This document shows, piece by piece, positions 1-10,913 of a stretch of DNA of 64,000 bases. The position numbers were made by a program, and so were the translations under genes. Numbering within the stretch: the stretch's first letter is position 1; every line of letters begins with the position of its first letter. The notes beneath the pieces were generated by a model, which saw only the letters and a list, made by a program, of their open reading frames with translations, was not told the origin of the DNA and did no database searches. Source of the DNA: Wurfbainia villosa (lineage: Eukaryota; Streptophyta; Magnoliopsida; Zingiberales; Zingiberaceae); the NCBI GenBank assembly GCA_025175895.1, contig CM045994.1, forward strand, positions 64,448,727-64,512,726. Direction: 5' to 3'.

Positions 1-638
1 TGATCAACCATGGGAGATAAGAGGTTAAGTTTGACTTGACTTGAGAGGGAGATGAAAGGTCAAGTTTGACTTGACCAAATGCCATGTCATGATGATGACT
101 TGGCATGGCCGGCCAATGATGATGCTCTACATCATCATTGACTTATAAATTGGTGCCACCTCATGAGGGATACCAAGAACCATTGGTTCTTGGAGTTACA
201 TGCATGTATGTAACTCCCACCCATGAAGTGGCTGGCCACTTCTTGATGAGGAGTGAATTGATTTTGGGTAACTCCATCTTCTTCTTCCTTGGATCATCTT
301 CTTCCTTGGTTCTCTTCCTCTCTTACTCTCCCAAACCTCCATTGTTGAGACCTTCAAGGAGTGCTAGCACACTCAAGATTGTCTTTGCTCCACCTATTGC
401 TTGTGTGGATACCAATAGAGGAGTGTGCACTTGACACTCTCGAGTTCCGACAATCCATTTGGACGAGCGGGATAAGCAAAGGGCATCGCTTCAAGGGTAG
501 CTTCTTATCATGTAGATCTAAAGGTATTAAACACATACATGTTAGTTTTATTTTTTATACTTTGCACGGATCCATGGCCGGGGCTTCTGAGGTTTCCGCA
601 ATGCAAAAAGCGGTTTTTGCGGCTCGTAAAATCTAACA
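1..638 (+). repeat. A1 5' LTR, 3' part only
   Basis: Matches 26115-26764 (the end of the A1 3' LTR) with scattered substitutions, and more distantly the A2 LTRs at 17072-17615 and 24413-25058. It ends in ATCTAACA where the other copies end in ACCCAACA, and the primer-binding site follows directly. It contains three inverted repeats (58-76, about 80-108, 114-140), then a TATA-like box. The 5' two thirds of this LTR lie outside the window. Confidence 0.92.
143..150 (+). promoter_or_regulatory. Candidate TATA box of A1 5' LTR
   Basis: TTATAAAT lies three bases after an 11-bp perfect inverted repeat. The A1 3' LTR has TTATCAAT at the same place, and both A2 LTRs have TTAGCATG, so only this copy keeps a clear TATA motif. 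The transcription start is not visible; the call rests on motif and position. Confidence 0.35.
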
Positions 639-639
639 G

Positions 640-651
640 TGGTATCAGAGC
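640..651 (+). other. A1 primer-binding site (initiator tRNA-Met)
   Basis: TGGTATCAGAGC starts two bases after the LTR end. This is the standard 12-base complement to the 3' end of plant initiator tRNA-Met, used to prime minus-strand cDNA. Confidence 0.93.
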
Positions 652-863
652 CACGTGCGAAGCATGTATGTGTTTTTGTTTTTGTAGTTTTTGTATGAGA
701 TATAAAAATTACAGGATTTTATGCTTCTGTAAATTTCATATTTTTATAGTATTTTTGGGTATTTTTCTCGAAGAGTCTAAGCAACGAGTGTTGGGACACT
801 TGTAGGCTTCAACCATCGAGAAAAACTCTCCGAAACGGCGAGTTCTCGCTTTAGGTTTTTGGG

Positions 864-990
864 ACAGTGACTTAAGTCACTGTAAGATTGTAGTAGGGAC
901 ACTCGCAATGTTTATTTTGCGAGTATGGGCGCTTCCCCTCACCCCGAAAGGGGCCTTGTCCCACGATCGCGCTCGGAAACCGCTTAGCGG
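864..990 (+). promoter_or_regulatory. Structured leader segment, candidate packaging/dimerisation signal
   Basis: Four local structures follow one another: a perfect 20-base palindrome (864-883, core GTGACTTAAGTCAC), a hairpin with arms ACTCGCAA/TTGCGAGT (about 900-923), a four-pair GC stem closed by a GAAA tetraloop (942-953), and CCGC-TTA-GCGG (980-990). It starts about 210 bases after the primer-binding site, where retroelement RNAs often carry packaging and dimer-linkage signals. The function is inferred only. Confidence 0.45.
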
Positions 991-1449
991 GATCATTACG
1001 GAGAGGTGACCCATAAAATTGAATAAAAAATAGGAAAAATTATAGAAATTTTCTGTAAAATACATAATTTAGAATTATGTATGATTCTGTGATGGTCATG
1101 GCCTAAGAACCCCAATGTGATTGGACTCAATGTGTTGTAATTCATAATATGCCCTGCGTGCCATTTTTGTGGTTGTGCATGTTGTATAGTGTATGCGACC
1201 TGCGCGTCGTGCCTCTTCTTTTGAAATTCTAGTTGTAAATAGTTTTAGACTTGAATGTAACTCGAGTTTCATATTTGTAATGTACAAAATGAAGCGGTGG
1301 AAAGTCTACTTGTAGACGAAGTTACGAGAAGGGTGCCGACGACACATGGCGGTCAAAGGAAGCGCTTGGAGAAGCCGCTAGCCCTAGGTTGACCGTCCAA
1401 TCTCCTCATTGGCTTGAGAAGATCGTAGTAGGGCCTTGACCTAATCACA

Positions 1450-1452
<3 letters not shown>

Positions 1453-1489
<37 letters not shown>
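1453..1489. repeat. (TA)n microsatellite
   Basis: Uninterrupted TA dinucleotides in the A1 leader. The A2 leader has a shorter run at the equivalent place (about 18434-18463), so its length has changed since the copies separated. Confidence 0.9.
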
Positions 1490-1494
<5 letters not shown>

Positions 1495-2292
1495 ATGCTT
1501 GTATGTATGTGATGCATGCTAGTAGAATAATGTTTCTATGTATATGATGCATGCTAGAATATTTTTATTGTATGTATATGATGCATGATAGAATAATGCT
1601 TGTATGTATGTGATGCATGCTAATATAGGATAATAAAGATTTTAATGCGTATATAATACACATTACGATTAGATTAGATCTTAATCGAATCAACTCGTAA
1701 ATGCCTACCAAGTCCTTGATACCCATCACTACCTCGATCATTTGTGGTTGTTGAATCTGTCAAAGCAGAGCAACGCATATTATCTTGGTAGGGTGCGGAG
1801 GGACAATCTTGGTCCCGCCTATCACGGCTTGGGTTAGTGTAAGCTCAATTAGATTGAGTAAAACTAGGTAACTCAATTGGATCGAGTAGAACTATAGGCA
1901 TATTCCAACCGTTGGAAAGATAGGATAAGATTGCATTTACACTAAATCTTGGGCGATTTAACCAAAGTTTACTCTAGGTCTTTTGTAAATGTGGGTCTTG
2001 ATCCTATAAACAAGAGTTGCATAGAGATGTAATCGGTAATGTGTTACCCACCGATTGTACTAAGTCTTGGGCGATTTAGCCAAAGCTAACTCAAGGCTTA
2101 GTATGATGTGGATCTTGTCCCGCAAGAATTATAGCTAGTTTGTATGAATCTAGTAATGTGGTTTGACCACATCCATAACTCAATTCTACCAAAATTCCTA
2201 TAATTCAGTGGGAGCATCATTTGATTAAAGGCCTAATTAAATGATAAAAGGAATATGATATTAATTCTCTGCATTGTATGTTGTAGATTACT

Positions 2293-3264
2293 ATGTCGAC
2301 AAATACGAACACTCTCTCTCTGCGTTCTATCCTTGAGAAGGACAAGCTCAATGGAGCAAATTTCCTGGACTGGTACAGGAACCTGAGAATTGTTATCACC
2401 CAAGAAAGGAAGTTGTACATCCTGGAGCAGCCCATTCCGGAGGCACCTCCTGCCACTGCCTCGCGAGCTGACAAAGATGCTTACAAGAAGCATCAAGATG
2501 ATGCATTAGATGCGTCATGTCTAATGCTCGCGACCATGAACTCTGAGCTTCAGAAGCAACACGAGTTCATGAATGCTTATGATATGGTTGGACATCTTCG
2601 TCAACTATATCAAGGACAAGCAAGGCATGAGAGATATGAAGTCTCTAAGGCATTGTTTGGGTCCAAAATGCAAGATGGGACTCCCATAGGTTCATATGTA
2701 CTCAAGATGATTGGGTACGTAGAAAACCTACAAAGGCTGGGATTCCCACTTGGCCAAGAGCTGACCACTGACCTGATCTTGCAATCTTTGCCACAAGCCT
2801 ACAATCAATTTATCATGAATTACACCATGAATGAAATTGATAAGCCAGTGCATGAGATGCTCAACATGTTGAGAACTGCTGAGCTCAAACTTAAGAAGGG
2901 AAAATCTGACTCCATTATGATGGTGCAAAAGAAGAAAGGCAAGGGTAAGCCTAAAGGTAAGGGAAAGTCCCAAGCCAAGGGCAAAGGCAAGGAACTTAAA
3001 CCCAAAGGAGGGGTGGCCAAGGAGGGGGCTTGCTTCCACTGTAAGGAAGCTGGAAATTGGAAGCGTAACTGCAAGGCATACCTGGAAGATCTTGAGAAGA
3101 AAAGAAGTGAGACTTCTACTTCAGGTATAAATGTTATAGAAGTCAATCTATCTATTTCTTCATCATGGGTATTAGATACCGGATGTGCATCTCACATTTG
3201 TACCAATGTGCAGGCGCTGAGAAATAGCAGGGCATTGCAAAGGGCGAGGTGGACCTACGAGTAG
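2293..3264 (+). pseudogene. A1 gag and protease part of gag-pol
   Basis: Gag forms the retrotransposon particle; the aspartic protease cuts the polyprotein. The frame opens with a gag N-terminus (SLRSILEKDKLNG..NFLDWYRNLRI) shared with A2 and B. It then has a Lys/Gly-rich basic stretch (about residues 203-240), a zinc-knuckle region at residues 247-260, and a protease motif VLDTGCASHI with the catalytic Asp at residue 295. The zinc knuckle reads C-x2-C-x4-N-x4-C, so the essential His is Asn. A one-base loss near 3235-3245 relative to A2 shifts the frame, and translation would end at 3264. The start is the first Met and is the same in A2. Confidence 0.92.
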
Positions 3265-4262
3265 GCAATGGAGCAAGAGTTGCTGTTGTTACTGTAGGAA
3301 CTTATGACCTATCTTTGCCCTCTGAGCTTGTACTAGAATTAGATGAATGTTGTTATGTGCCTGCTTTGACAAAGAACATAATTTCGGTTTCTTGTTTGGA
3401 CAAGAAAAGATTTACATTTATAATAAAGAACAAATGTTGTTCAGTTTATTTAAATGATATGTTCTATTGTAGTGCACCTCTAATGAACGGACTCTACTTT
3501 CTAGACTTAGAGAGCCCTATCTATAACATAAGTACCAAGAGGTTCAAGTCAAATGAGTTGAACCAAACCTATCTCTGGCATTGTCGCTTAGGTCACATAA
3601 ATGAGAGTCACTTATCTCAGCTCCATAAGGATGGGCTGCTAGACTCATTTGATTTTGAATCATATGAGACATGCGAGTCTTGCCTTTTAGGCAAGATGAC
3701 CAAGACTCCCTTTAGTGGACACAGCGAAAGAGCAACAGATTTGTTAGGACTTATATATAGTGATGTATGTGGCCCTTTCAATGTTACTGCTAGAGGCGGT
3801 TACAGGTACTTCACTACATTTACTGATGACTTCAGTAGATATGGTTATGTGTATCTCATGACACATAAATCAGAATCCTTTGAAAAGTTCAAAGAATTCA
3901 AGAATGAAGTACAAAACCAGCTTGGCAAGAGTATTAAGATACTTCGATCAGATCGAGGTGGTGAATACCTTAGCCATGAGTTTCGTGACTATCTAGCTGA
4001 GTGTGGGATTCTATCCCAACTCACTCCTCCTGGAACACCACAGTGGAATGGTGTATCCGAAAGGAGGAATCGTACCCTATTAGATATGGTACGATATATG
4101 ATCAGTCACACAGATCTTCTTATATCCTTTTGGGGATATGCTCTAGACACAGTAGCCTTTACCCTTAACCGTGTACCATCCAAGGCTGTGATAAGGACAC
4201 GATATACGATATGGATAGGGAGAAATACCAAGATGTCTTTCATGAGGATTTGGGGTTGTTAG
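3249..4262 (+). pseudogene. A1 integrase part of gag-pol
   Basis: Integrase inserts the cDNA into the chromosome. The segment continues gag-pol in the frame after the shift; its first Met is internal and not a real start. It shows the end of protease, the integrase HHCC zinc-binding region (WHCRLGH near codon 110 with CESC about 30 residues later), and the catalytic core with Asp in TDDFSRYG (3825-3830), Asp in SDRGGEY (3951) and Glu in SERRNRT (4059). The spacing from second Asp to Glu is D-x35-E, so all three acidic residues are kept. A TAG at 4260-4262 stands where A2 has GAG. Confidence 0.9.
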
Positions 4263-5009
4263 GCTTACGTTAGACGTCAAGTCTCAGACAAACTGGGACC
4301 CAAATCCGATAGGTGCTATTTTGTTGGATATCCCAAGGATACAAAGGGATATTACTTCTACATTCCCAGTCAGCACAAAGTGTTTGTGGCAAAGACTGGG
4401 GTTTTTCTAGAAAGGGATTTTATTTCTAGAAAAACTAGTGGGAGTACGTTCGATCTTGAAGAAATTCAAGATGAGGACCATAGCACTGAGGCCTTGATGG
4501 AGGTTGAACAGGAACCACAAAGTATTGTGGGTGATGAGGTTGTTGCACAAAGAGTTGTGGAACAACCACCTGTTCAGGTAGACCTACCTCTTCGCAGATC
4601 TGATAGGGTACGTCGTCAGCCTGAGAGATACTCATTTCTCTTGTCTGACCATGATGATGCTATTCTCATTGAGAATGAGCCTACCTCCTATCAGGAAGCT
4701 GTGATGAGCCCAGATTCTGAGAAATGGCTAGAGGCCATGAGATCCGAGATTGAATCCATGTACACCAACCAAGTATGGACTTTGGTTGATCCACCTGAAG
4801 GGGTCAAACCCATTGGGTGTAAGTGGGTCTTTAGGAGAAAGACTGACATGGATGGACTTACGCATACCTATAAGGGCCGATTGGTGGCTAAAGGTTTCAA
4901 GAAAATTCATGGTATTGACTATGATGAAACCTTTTCTCCAGTGGCGATGTTTAAGTCCATTCGGATCTTGCTTGCTATTGCAACATACCACGATTATGAG
5001 ATCTGGTAG
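4263..5009 (+). pseudogene. A1 reverse transcriptase, N-terminal half
   Basis: Same frame as the integrase segment after the 4260 stop. It runs through the integrase C-terminus (SDKLGPKSDRCYFVGYPKD), a variable acidic linker, and the RT start (KWLEAMRSEIESM, WVFRRKTDMDG, VAKGF, YDETFSPVA). The TAG at 5007-5009 is CAG in A2 (Gln before MDVKTAFLNG). This half holds the RT fingers and palm entry but not the catalytic YVDD. Confidence 0.88.
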
Positions 5010-5513
5010 ATGGATGTCAAAACCGTATTTCTGAATGGAAACTTACTCAAGGATGTGTACATGACACAACATGAGGGTTTTGAAGATCCACAGCATACTG
5101 GGAAAGTATGCAAGCTGCAAAGGTCCATTTATGGGCTAAAGCAAGCTTCTCGGAGCGGGAATCTTCGATTCGATGATGCGATCAAACAATTTGATTTCAT
5201 CAAGAATGAAGATGAACCCTGTGTCTACAAGAGGGTTAATAGGAACACAGTTGTCTTCCTTGTATTGTATGTGGATGACATACTACTCATTGGGAATGAC
5301 ATCCCTTCGCTACAGTCTGTGAAGACTTGGCTGGGGATGTGCTTCTCAATGAAGGACTTAGGTGAAGCAGCCTGTATTTTAGGCATCAAGATCTATAGAG
5401 ATAGATCTAAGAGATTGCTTGGCCAAGTCAGAGTACATACATTGACACGGTATTACTATGGTTTGCCATGCAGAATTCCAAGAAGGGACTTCTGCCGATG
5501 TCACATGGTGTGA
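5010..5513 (+). pseudogene. A1 reverse transcriptase, catalytic half
   Basis: Continues in the same frame after the 5007 stop. MDVKTVFLNGNL (A2: MDVKTAFLNGNL) and YGLKQASR are followed by the catalytic motif LYVDDILLIGND, with the two Asp codons at 5274-5279. A one-base loss near 5425-5435 relative to A2 shifts the frame, so residues after KRLLGQ are out of register. Copying activity would be lost without suppression of the flanking stops. Confidence 0.88.
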
Positions 5514-6248
5514 GTCTTTCGAAGACTCAAAGTCCCTCTTCTAGAGAGGAGAGAGACCACATGGATAAGATCCCTTATGCATCTGCTATAGGATCTATCA
5601 TGTACGCCATGCTGTGTACTCGTCCTGATGCCTCGTATGCTTTGAGCATGACGAGTAGATACCAGTCATATCCAGGTGAGCGTCACTGGATAGCAGTCAA
5701 GAATATTCTTAAGTACTTGAGAAGGACTAAAGAATATTTCTTGATATTTGGAGGCGATGAGGAGCTAGCCGTAAAGGGTTACAACGATGCCAGCATCCAA
5801 ACTGACCAGGATGATTATAAATCACAGTCAGGGTTCGTGTTTTGCTTGAATGGTGACGCTGTGAGCTGGAAGAGTTCGAAGTAGGACAGTTGCTGATTCT
5901 ACAACAAAAGATGAGTATATTGCTACATCTGAGGCAGCAAAGGAGGGTGTTTGGATGCGTAAGTTTATTACTGAGCTTGGGGTGGTTCCTAGCATAGCAG
6001 ATCCCATAGAGCTCTGTTGTGACAACAATGGAGCGATTGCACAGGCTAAGAAACCTCGCTCACACTAGCGGACCAAACACATACTACGGTGCTTCCATCT
6101 CATTCGAGAGATTATTGATAGAGGAGATGTAAAGATTTGCAGAGTACCCACAGAGGCTAACATCGCAGATCCCTTAACCAAGGCTTTGGCACAGAAAAAG
6201 AATGATGGTCACACTAGGTCATTGGGTATTAGATACTACGGTGATTGA
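5468..6248 (+). pseudogene. A1 RNase H and C-terminus of gag-pol
   Basis: RNase H removes the RNA template. The frame contains IPYASAIGSIMYAMLCTRPD, TSRYQSYPG..HW and DDYKSQSGFVFCLNGDAVSWKSSK. It is stopped by TAG at 5882-5884 where A2 has CAG, and a two-base loss beside that stop shifts the frame again. The remainder (..CDNNGAI, TKHILR, RVPTEANIADPLTKAL, RSLGIRYYGD) ends at TGA 6246-6248, close to the polypurine tract. Confidence 0.88.
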
Positions 6249-6254
6249 CACTAG

Positions 6255-6268
6255 TGCTAGTGGGAGAT
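6255..6268 (+). other. A1 polypurine tract
   Basis: GCTAGTGGGAGAT ends directly at the 3' LTR start TGTTAGTG. A2 (23233-23246) and C (reverse complement at 61098-61113) have near-identical tracts. It primes plus-strand DNA synthesis in LTR elements. Confidence 0.75.
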
Positions 6269-6405
6269 TGTTAGTGAAAGCCCTAGAGCCAATCATGTGA
6301 TGATTGTTGTATGGACTTTATTGTATCATATTCCTATTTATAAAGGCATGATTATTATATTTACTTGTATTGGTGCCAAATAACTAAATATAATAACGTC
6401 CTTGA
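6269..6405 (+). repeat. A1 3' LTR, left fragment
   Basis: First 137 bases of the A1 3' LTR, starting TGTTAGTGAAAG. Its last five bases CTTGA are one copy of the duplication made when A2 inserted. The LTR resumes at 25059. Confidence 0.93.
6401..6405. other. Target-site duplication of A2 (CTTGA), left copy
   Basis: CTTGA at 6401-6405 and again at 25059-25063 exactly flanks TG..CA termini of A2. Removing A2 and one copy restores a continuous LTR like 23247-25058. Confidence 0.95.
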
Positions 6406-7662
6406 TGTTAGTGAAAGCCCTAGAGCCAATCATGTGATGATTGTTGTATGGACTTTATTGTATCATATTCCTATTTATAAAGGCATGGTTATTATATTTA
6501 CTTGTATTGATACCAAATAACTAAATATAATAATGTCCTTGAGTAGTAGGTTCTTATCTATATCAATCGATTGGTTGAATCGATAGTGAGAAGATATAGA
6601 GAACACTACTCTTAATCATTCCTAGTTGAGTATTAACATTCAGGGACAATGTTAATGCGTAGAGACTAGCATGTAGGTCAACACGATGACTTGATCTCAC
6701 AAGTCATGGATATGAGATATCAAGTTGACACATGGGTATGCATTGGAGAATGTATACTGAATGACCCGCCATGAGAAAGTATCATGGATCATTATATGAG
6801 TGTCATATACTTTCTCATGTGGCTATTAGTATGACTATTAGTCCTTAGACCTGAAGTCACCATGGTTCCCTACATAAGGAGTTGCATACTTTGGCCACAA
6901 ACGTCACCCGTAAATGGGTGGACTATAAAGGCGATTACTGGGTATGTAACAAATTATGCGGAGGGATGTGAGTGATGTAGATGGGATCTATCCCTCCTAT
7001 ATGACGGGGGTGACATCGATATTCTTGATAGAGTGAGACCACGAAGTGCATGGCCATGCCCAAATGAGTCAATATGAGATATTTAGCTCATTTGATTAGA
7101 GTGAGTCTACATGGAGTTCAAGATATATATTGTACCGAGGATGACACGGTCTATGCCTCAATTGGTCAATCTAGATGTCAAGGATAGAGGGACATTGTCA
7201 CAAAGGTGATGTTGGAGCTCAACATTCTTGTAACTTGGGTAGCAATGATGTGTTGCTAGATACCGCTCATTGCTTATGTTTTTAAATCGGTTTAGGGACA
7301 TTGCCAATGTTACAAGAACCTATAGGGTCACACACTAAGGGCAATTAGATGGAGATTAGGTTCATATGATGAACCATGAGGATGAGGTTCATGGGATGAA
7401 CCAAATTGGATTAAGAGTAATCCTAATTAGACTAATTGAGTTGGACTCAATTTGATTCAAGTGTTGAAATAGTCTAATTTAGATTTGATTCATCAAATCA
7501 ATTTAAATTAATGAATAGAGATTCATTAAATTAAATTGACTTGAATCAAATGGTTGGATTTGATCAACCATGGGAGATAAGAGGTCAAGTTTGACTTGAC
7601 TTGATAGGGAAGATGAAAGGTCAAGTTTGACTTGACCAAATGCCATGTCATGATGATGACTT
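6406..7662 (+). repeat. A2 5' LTR, left part
   Basis: Begins TGTTAGTGAAAG and matches 23247 onward with few differences. It stops at GACTT (7658-7662), where element B entered, and resumes at 17067/17072. It includes the stem-loop at 6770-6819 discussed in the findings. No gene is seen in it. Confidence 0.94.
6770..6819 (+). promoter_or_regulatory. Conserved LTR stem-loop
   Basis: Arms of 13 bases (6770-6782 and 6807-6819, CATGAGAAAGTAT with its reverse complement) around a 24-base loop. Copies lie in the A2 3' LTR (23603-23652), the A1 3' LTR (25291-25340), soloC (50782-50831) and the C LTR (60681-60730). In the last two an A-T pair near the loop has become T-A. The role is unknown. Confidence 0.6.
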
Positions 7663-9893
7663 TGTTGGGTTTCCGGCACCATGACGTGTGTGTGTTCGAT
7701 CATGTTTCGTAAACATGAGCACAGCGGAAGCAATAAAATTAATAAATCTACATTTATTACAATACACACATCACACGCATGCATAGTACAACATTTGTAG
7801 ACATAACCGTAAATTTAAATTTGCAATAAAAGGAAATTTAACTACATTATACCTTTCGTATGACGTGTAGCGGGAACGGCATCAACCGGAACGATCCTAA
7901 CTAGAATCGTCTCTATCCGTATCCACGCCGAGTATCCTCTGGATGAATTCGCTAAGCCACGAGCTTCGTCTTCGTATGGGTTACTAGCCTCGTGTTGAAG
8001 ACGACGTGATCGAGAGATGATCACGATCCGAATCCAAATTCGGATCCAAAAATGAGTCCTCAAAACTCACTTCTCCGGAGAGGTATTCGTCAACCGATTG
8101 ACGAATCCTTCGTCCTCCACCTCAGAGGATTACTGGAGATCGAATCCCCGGTAAGTTAGCCGCTGTCGGAGCTCTAACCGTCGTCCAAACGACGCTCCGA
8201 CGAGAGGAGAACAAGCTGTCCAGAAAACTGGACAGCTTTGGTGGAGGAGATAGGCGCCGGCCAACCAAGGGAAGATAAAGCTCACCTTGATGCCAAACCT
8301 AAAGGAGATCACCGGAGGGTCGCCGGAGGGTCGCCGGAGGATAACCGGCCGAAGCTTGGACGCCGGCAACAACTTGTACGGCGGCACAAGAGGTTGGGCG
8401 GCAATGGAGGTTGGTGCCAACTCTTAGAGGGGATGAGGTGGGCGGCAACTTGAGCTAGGGTTTTTGGATTAGGGCTTAATTATCCCTTAAGCCCTCTTTT
8501 ATAGAGAACTAATTCTCTTAATGGTTATTGGATCATAACCATTAGGCCCGTTAACCCACTCCATTAAGATAAGTTAAAATAAACCAAACCATGATGGTTT
8601 ATTTTAAGTTAAAATGAACCGAACCAACTTTTGGTTCATTCGTTTAAAATAAACCAAACCGTTTGGTTTATTCTCCTCCATTGGATTAGAACCAAACCAT
8701 TTTGGTTCATCCATTATATCTTCATAAGACACGGCCCATCCACGCTTCCATTGCGACTGAAACGATTTCATGCTCGCTTCATGTTTGGTCCAACCAAACC
8801 TAGTTTCTCTCGGTTTGAGAATCCCATTCTCAAGCTCGTTTTAAATCCTTTGGATTACGCTCGTTGTGCGTGTGACCAAATAGGTTCTCGGTTTATGTTG
8901 GCCGTCTATAATTAACCATTAATTATAGAATGATCATGAGTGACACCTAGTAGTACATCATGATCCCCAATTAACCAAAAAGATCAACGGTTGATCCAGA
9001 ACTATTTCTGAAACCCTTCAGCAGCTCGAATGAATCGTGCCCCATTCCCTTCACTCATCTTATACCCACTTGGTTCAGGACATGGTCTATAGTGTCAGTC
9101 CTTACTAGGCTGACTACGTCACACCTAGCCCAAGTATCATTTCTTCGTCCTACGGATTCTAGTTACTGCACATGTATCGAAGAGTACCTTACTCTAAACA
9201 TGTAATGCTTTGGCCAAAGACTTTAGTAACAATCCGACGAGAGGTCATGGGTATACATCTCCTCGCAAGGAGTGGTGAATCCTTTATAGGCTATTCAAAC
9301 ACCTTCGATCACTTTGACTTATACCCAATCATCCCAGGTCCACATCTCCTTGGAGATGTTTGCTTAAGATGTCAAAGCATAAGTCTCCATGATCAAGATG
9401 ACTTGAATACCGCAAGTCAAAGGAACATCGCACTTAAGCTACAGTAAGAACTTCATTGACATATCTATATATGCAGAGAACCATATGAAGTCTTACGGCT
9501 GGTCACTCCAATAAACTAGTTACCATAACTAGTATCCACGGTCAACTCTGGACATCACTATGTCTCCAGCTAATGAGAATCAGCTGCTTGGATACACCAA
9601 GGAGTATACCTCGTGCTAGTCTCGACAGAATTGATGGTGTCCAATTCCCTCAATTCATCGACTAGGGATAATTCCGATACATCACAATTACACATGTAGA
9701 GATACTCACTAGTTGTGATCCAATCACAAATTCTCTCATGCTGTGAATCGTATCGTGGACATTCAGTAGATGAGTATAAGATCCAATCAAATACATGAAA
9801 ACATGTATACTCAAATAGTGAATCTTCATTTATCATATAAATGGTTCATACATAAGGCGATTGCCTTAGGACATCTCTCATATATTACTAACA
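7663..9893 (-). repeat. B 3' LTR
   Basis: Starts (plus sense) TGTTGGGTTTCCGG and ends TTACTAACA; matches 14851-17066. It has one extra copy of a short GTCGCCGGAGG unit near 8315-8340 compared with the other LTR. Open frames such as 9172-9447 recur in the other LTR, but they match no known domain and reflect only LTR identity. Confidence 0.94.
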
Positions 9894-9908
9894 GACTCCC
9901 ACTTGGCC
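9894..9908 (-). other. B polypurine tract
   Basis: On the minus strand the 15 bases before the 3' LTR read GCCAAGTGGGAGTC-like, a purine-rich tract similar to that of family A. It abuts the LTR terminus. Confidence 0.6.
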
Positions 9909-10609
9909 TAATGCCAATCGCTATGGTATCCAATACCATAAGCTCTAACATGACCCTCAAACTTACTTTGAGGTAATGCTTTAGTCAAAGGATCCGCTAA
10001 GTTCCTTTCAGTGGGAATTTTCTCGATTTGTATTTCATTCCTACTGATGATCTCTCTGATAAGATGATAGCGGCGAAGCACATGTTTGGATCATTGATGA
10101 GACCACATCAAGTTCAGAGATGAACTTCTTGATCCAAACCGCTTCCTTTGCTGCTTCCAAAGCTGCAATGTATTCTGCCTTAGTGGCAGAATTCGCTATA
10201 GTGTCAAGCTTGGAACCTTTCTAACTTATTGCGCCTCCATTCCAGGTGAATACATACCCAGACTAAAACATGGAATCATCCTTGTCTGTCTGGATCTGGC
10301 ATCCGTATACCAACATATCACCATGTACCCTTCTCCATATATTAGGAACGCATCCTTATTTTTTCTTAAGTACTTAAGGATCGTCTTAACAGTCACCCAA
10401 TGATCCATTCCTGGATCAGACTGGTATCTGCTCGTGACACTCAGAGCATACGATACATCGGGCCTCATACATAACATAGCATACATGATAGATCCTATTG
10501 CGGATGCATAGGGAATCTTACTCATGCAAATCCTCTCGTCTTCTGTGCGCGGACACATAGACTTCGAAAGGTGTATCCCATGCCTGATAGGTAGAAAACC
10601 TTTCTTGGA
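9909..10609 (-). pseudogene. B RNase H region, fragmented
   Basis: The best segment (10226-10558) shows SKIPYASAIGSIMYAMLCMRPDVSYALS and TSRYQSDPG..HW, the copia RNase H entry. It then loses frame before the SGFVF motif. Further left, pieces equivalent to AEFIALEAA and DNNGAI are recognisable only across shifts, and the usual C-terminal TKHI..ADPLTKAL stretch is not clear. This is probably an RNase H truncated at its C-terminus. It follows RT on the minus strand. Confidence 0.75.
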
Positions 10610-10864
10610 TTACAACATGCTAAACCTCTTTAGCACTCGGTCTATATATGTAGACTGCGAAAGACCAAGCAACCGTTTCGATCTATCTCTATAGATCTTA
10701 ATCCCGAGGATGTAGGTTGCTTCTCCCAGGTCTTTCATGGAGAATGTTTTGGATAACCAAACCTTAACTGACTGTAAGATTGAAACATCATTTCCTATAA
10801 GTAATATGTCATCGACATACAATACTAGGAATACGACTGCACTCCCACTAACCTTCTTGTACAC
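10610..10864 (-). pseudogene. B reverse transcriptase, catalytic part
   Basis: An 84-residue open stretch with VVFLVLYVDDILLIGND and FSMKDLGEATYILGIKIYRDRSKRLLGLSQSTYID. The catalytic Asp pair of YVDD is intact. It is separated from the upstream RT half by a frame break at about 10865-10915 and ends at a stop before the RNase H segment. Confidence 0.87.
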
Positions 10865-10913
10865 ACAAGGTTCGTCTGGATTTTGTGAGAAATCAAACTT
10901 TTTAATCGTCTCA

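Larger units (their letters stand above)
652..2292 (+). other. A1 untranslated leader between PBS and gag
   Basis: No coding frame is supported here. The first part (864-990) is rich in short hairpins. A (TA)n run lies at 1453-1489, followed to about 1620 by four imperfect copies of a roughly 40-base unit containing ATGCATGCTAGAATAAT. Two diverged copies of a unit with CTTGGGCGATTTA lie at about 1945 and 2067. The A2 leader (17629-19266) has the same order, so this is a family feature. Confidence 0.8.

Noticed and set aside
640..651. tRNA gene fragments at the TGGTATCAGAGC sites
   Set aside because: Only the 12-base primer-binding complement is present beside each LTR; no tRNA fold.
9172..9447. 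91-codon open frame repeated at 16345-16620
   Set aside because: It lies in both B LTRs, so its conservation only reflects LTR identity; no domain or start context supports a protein.
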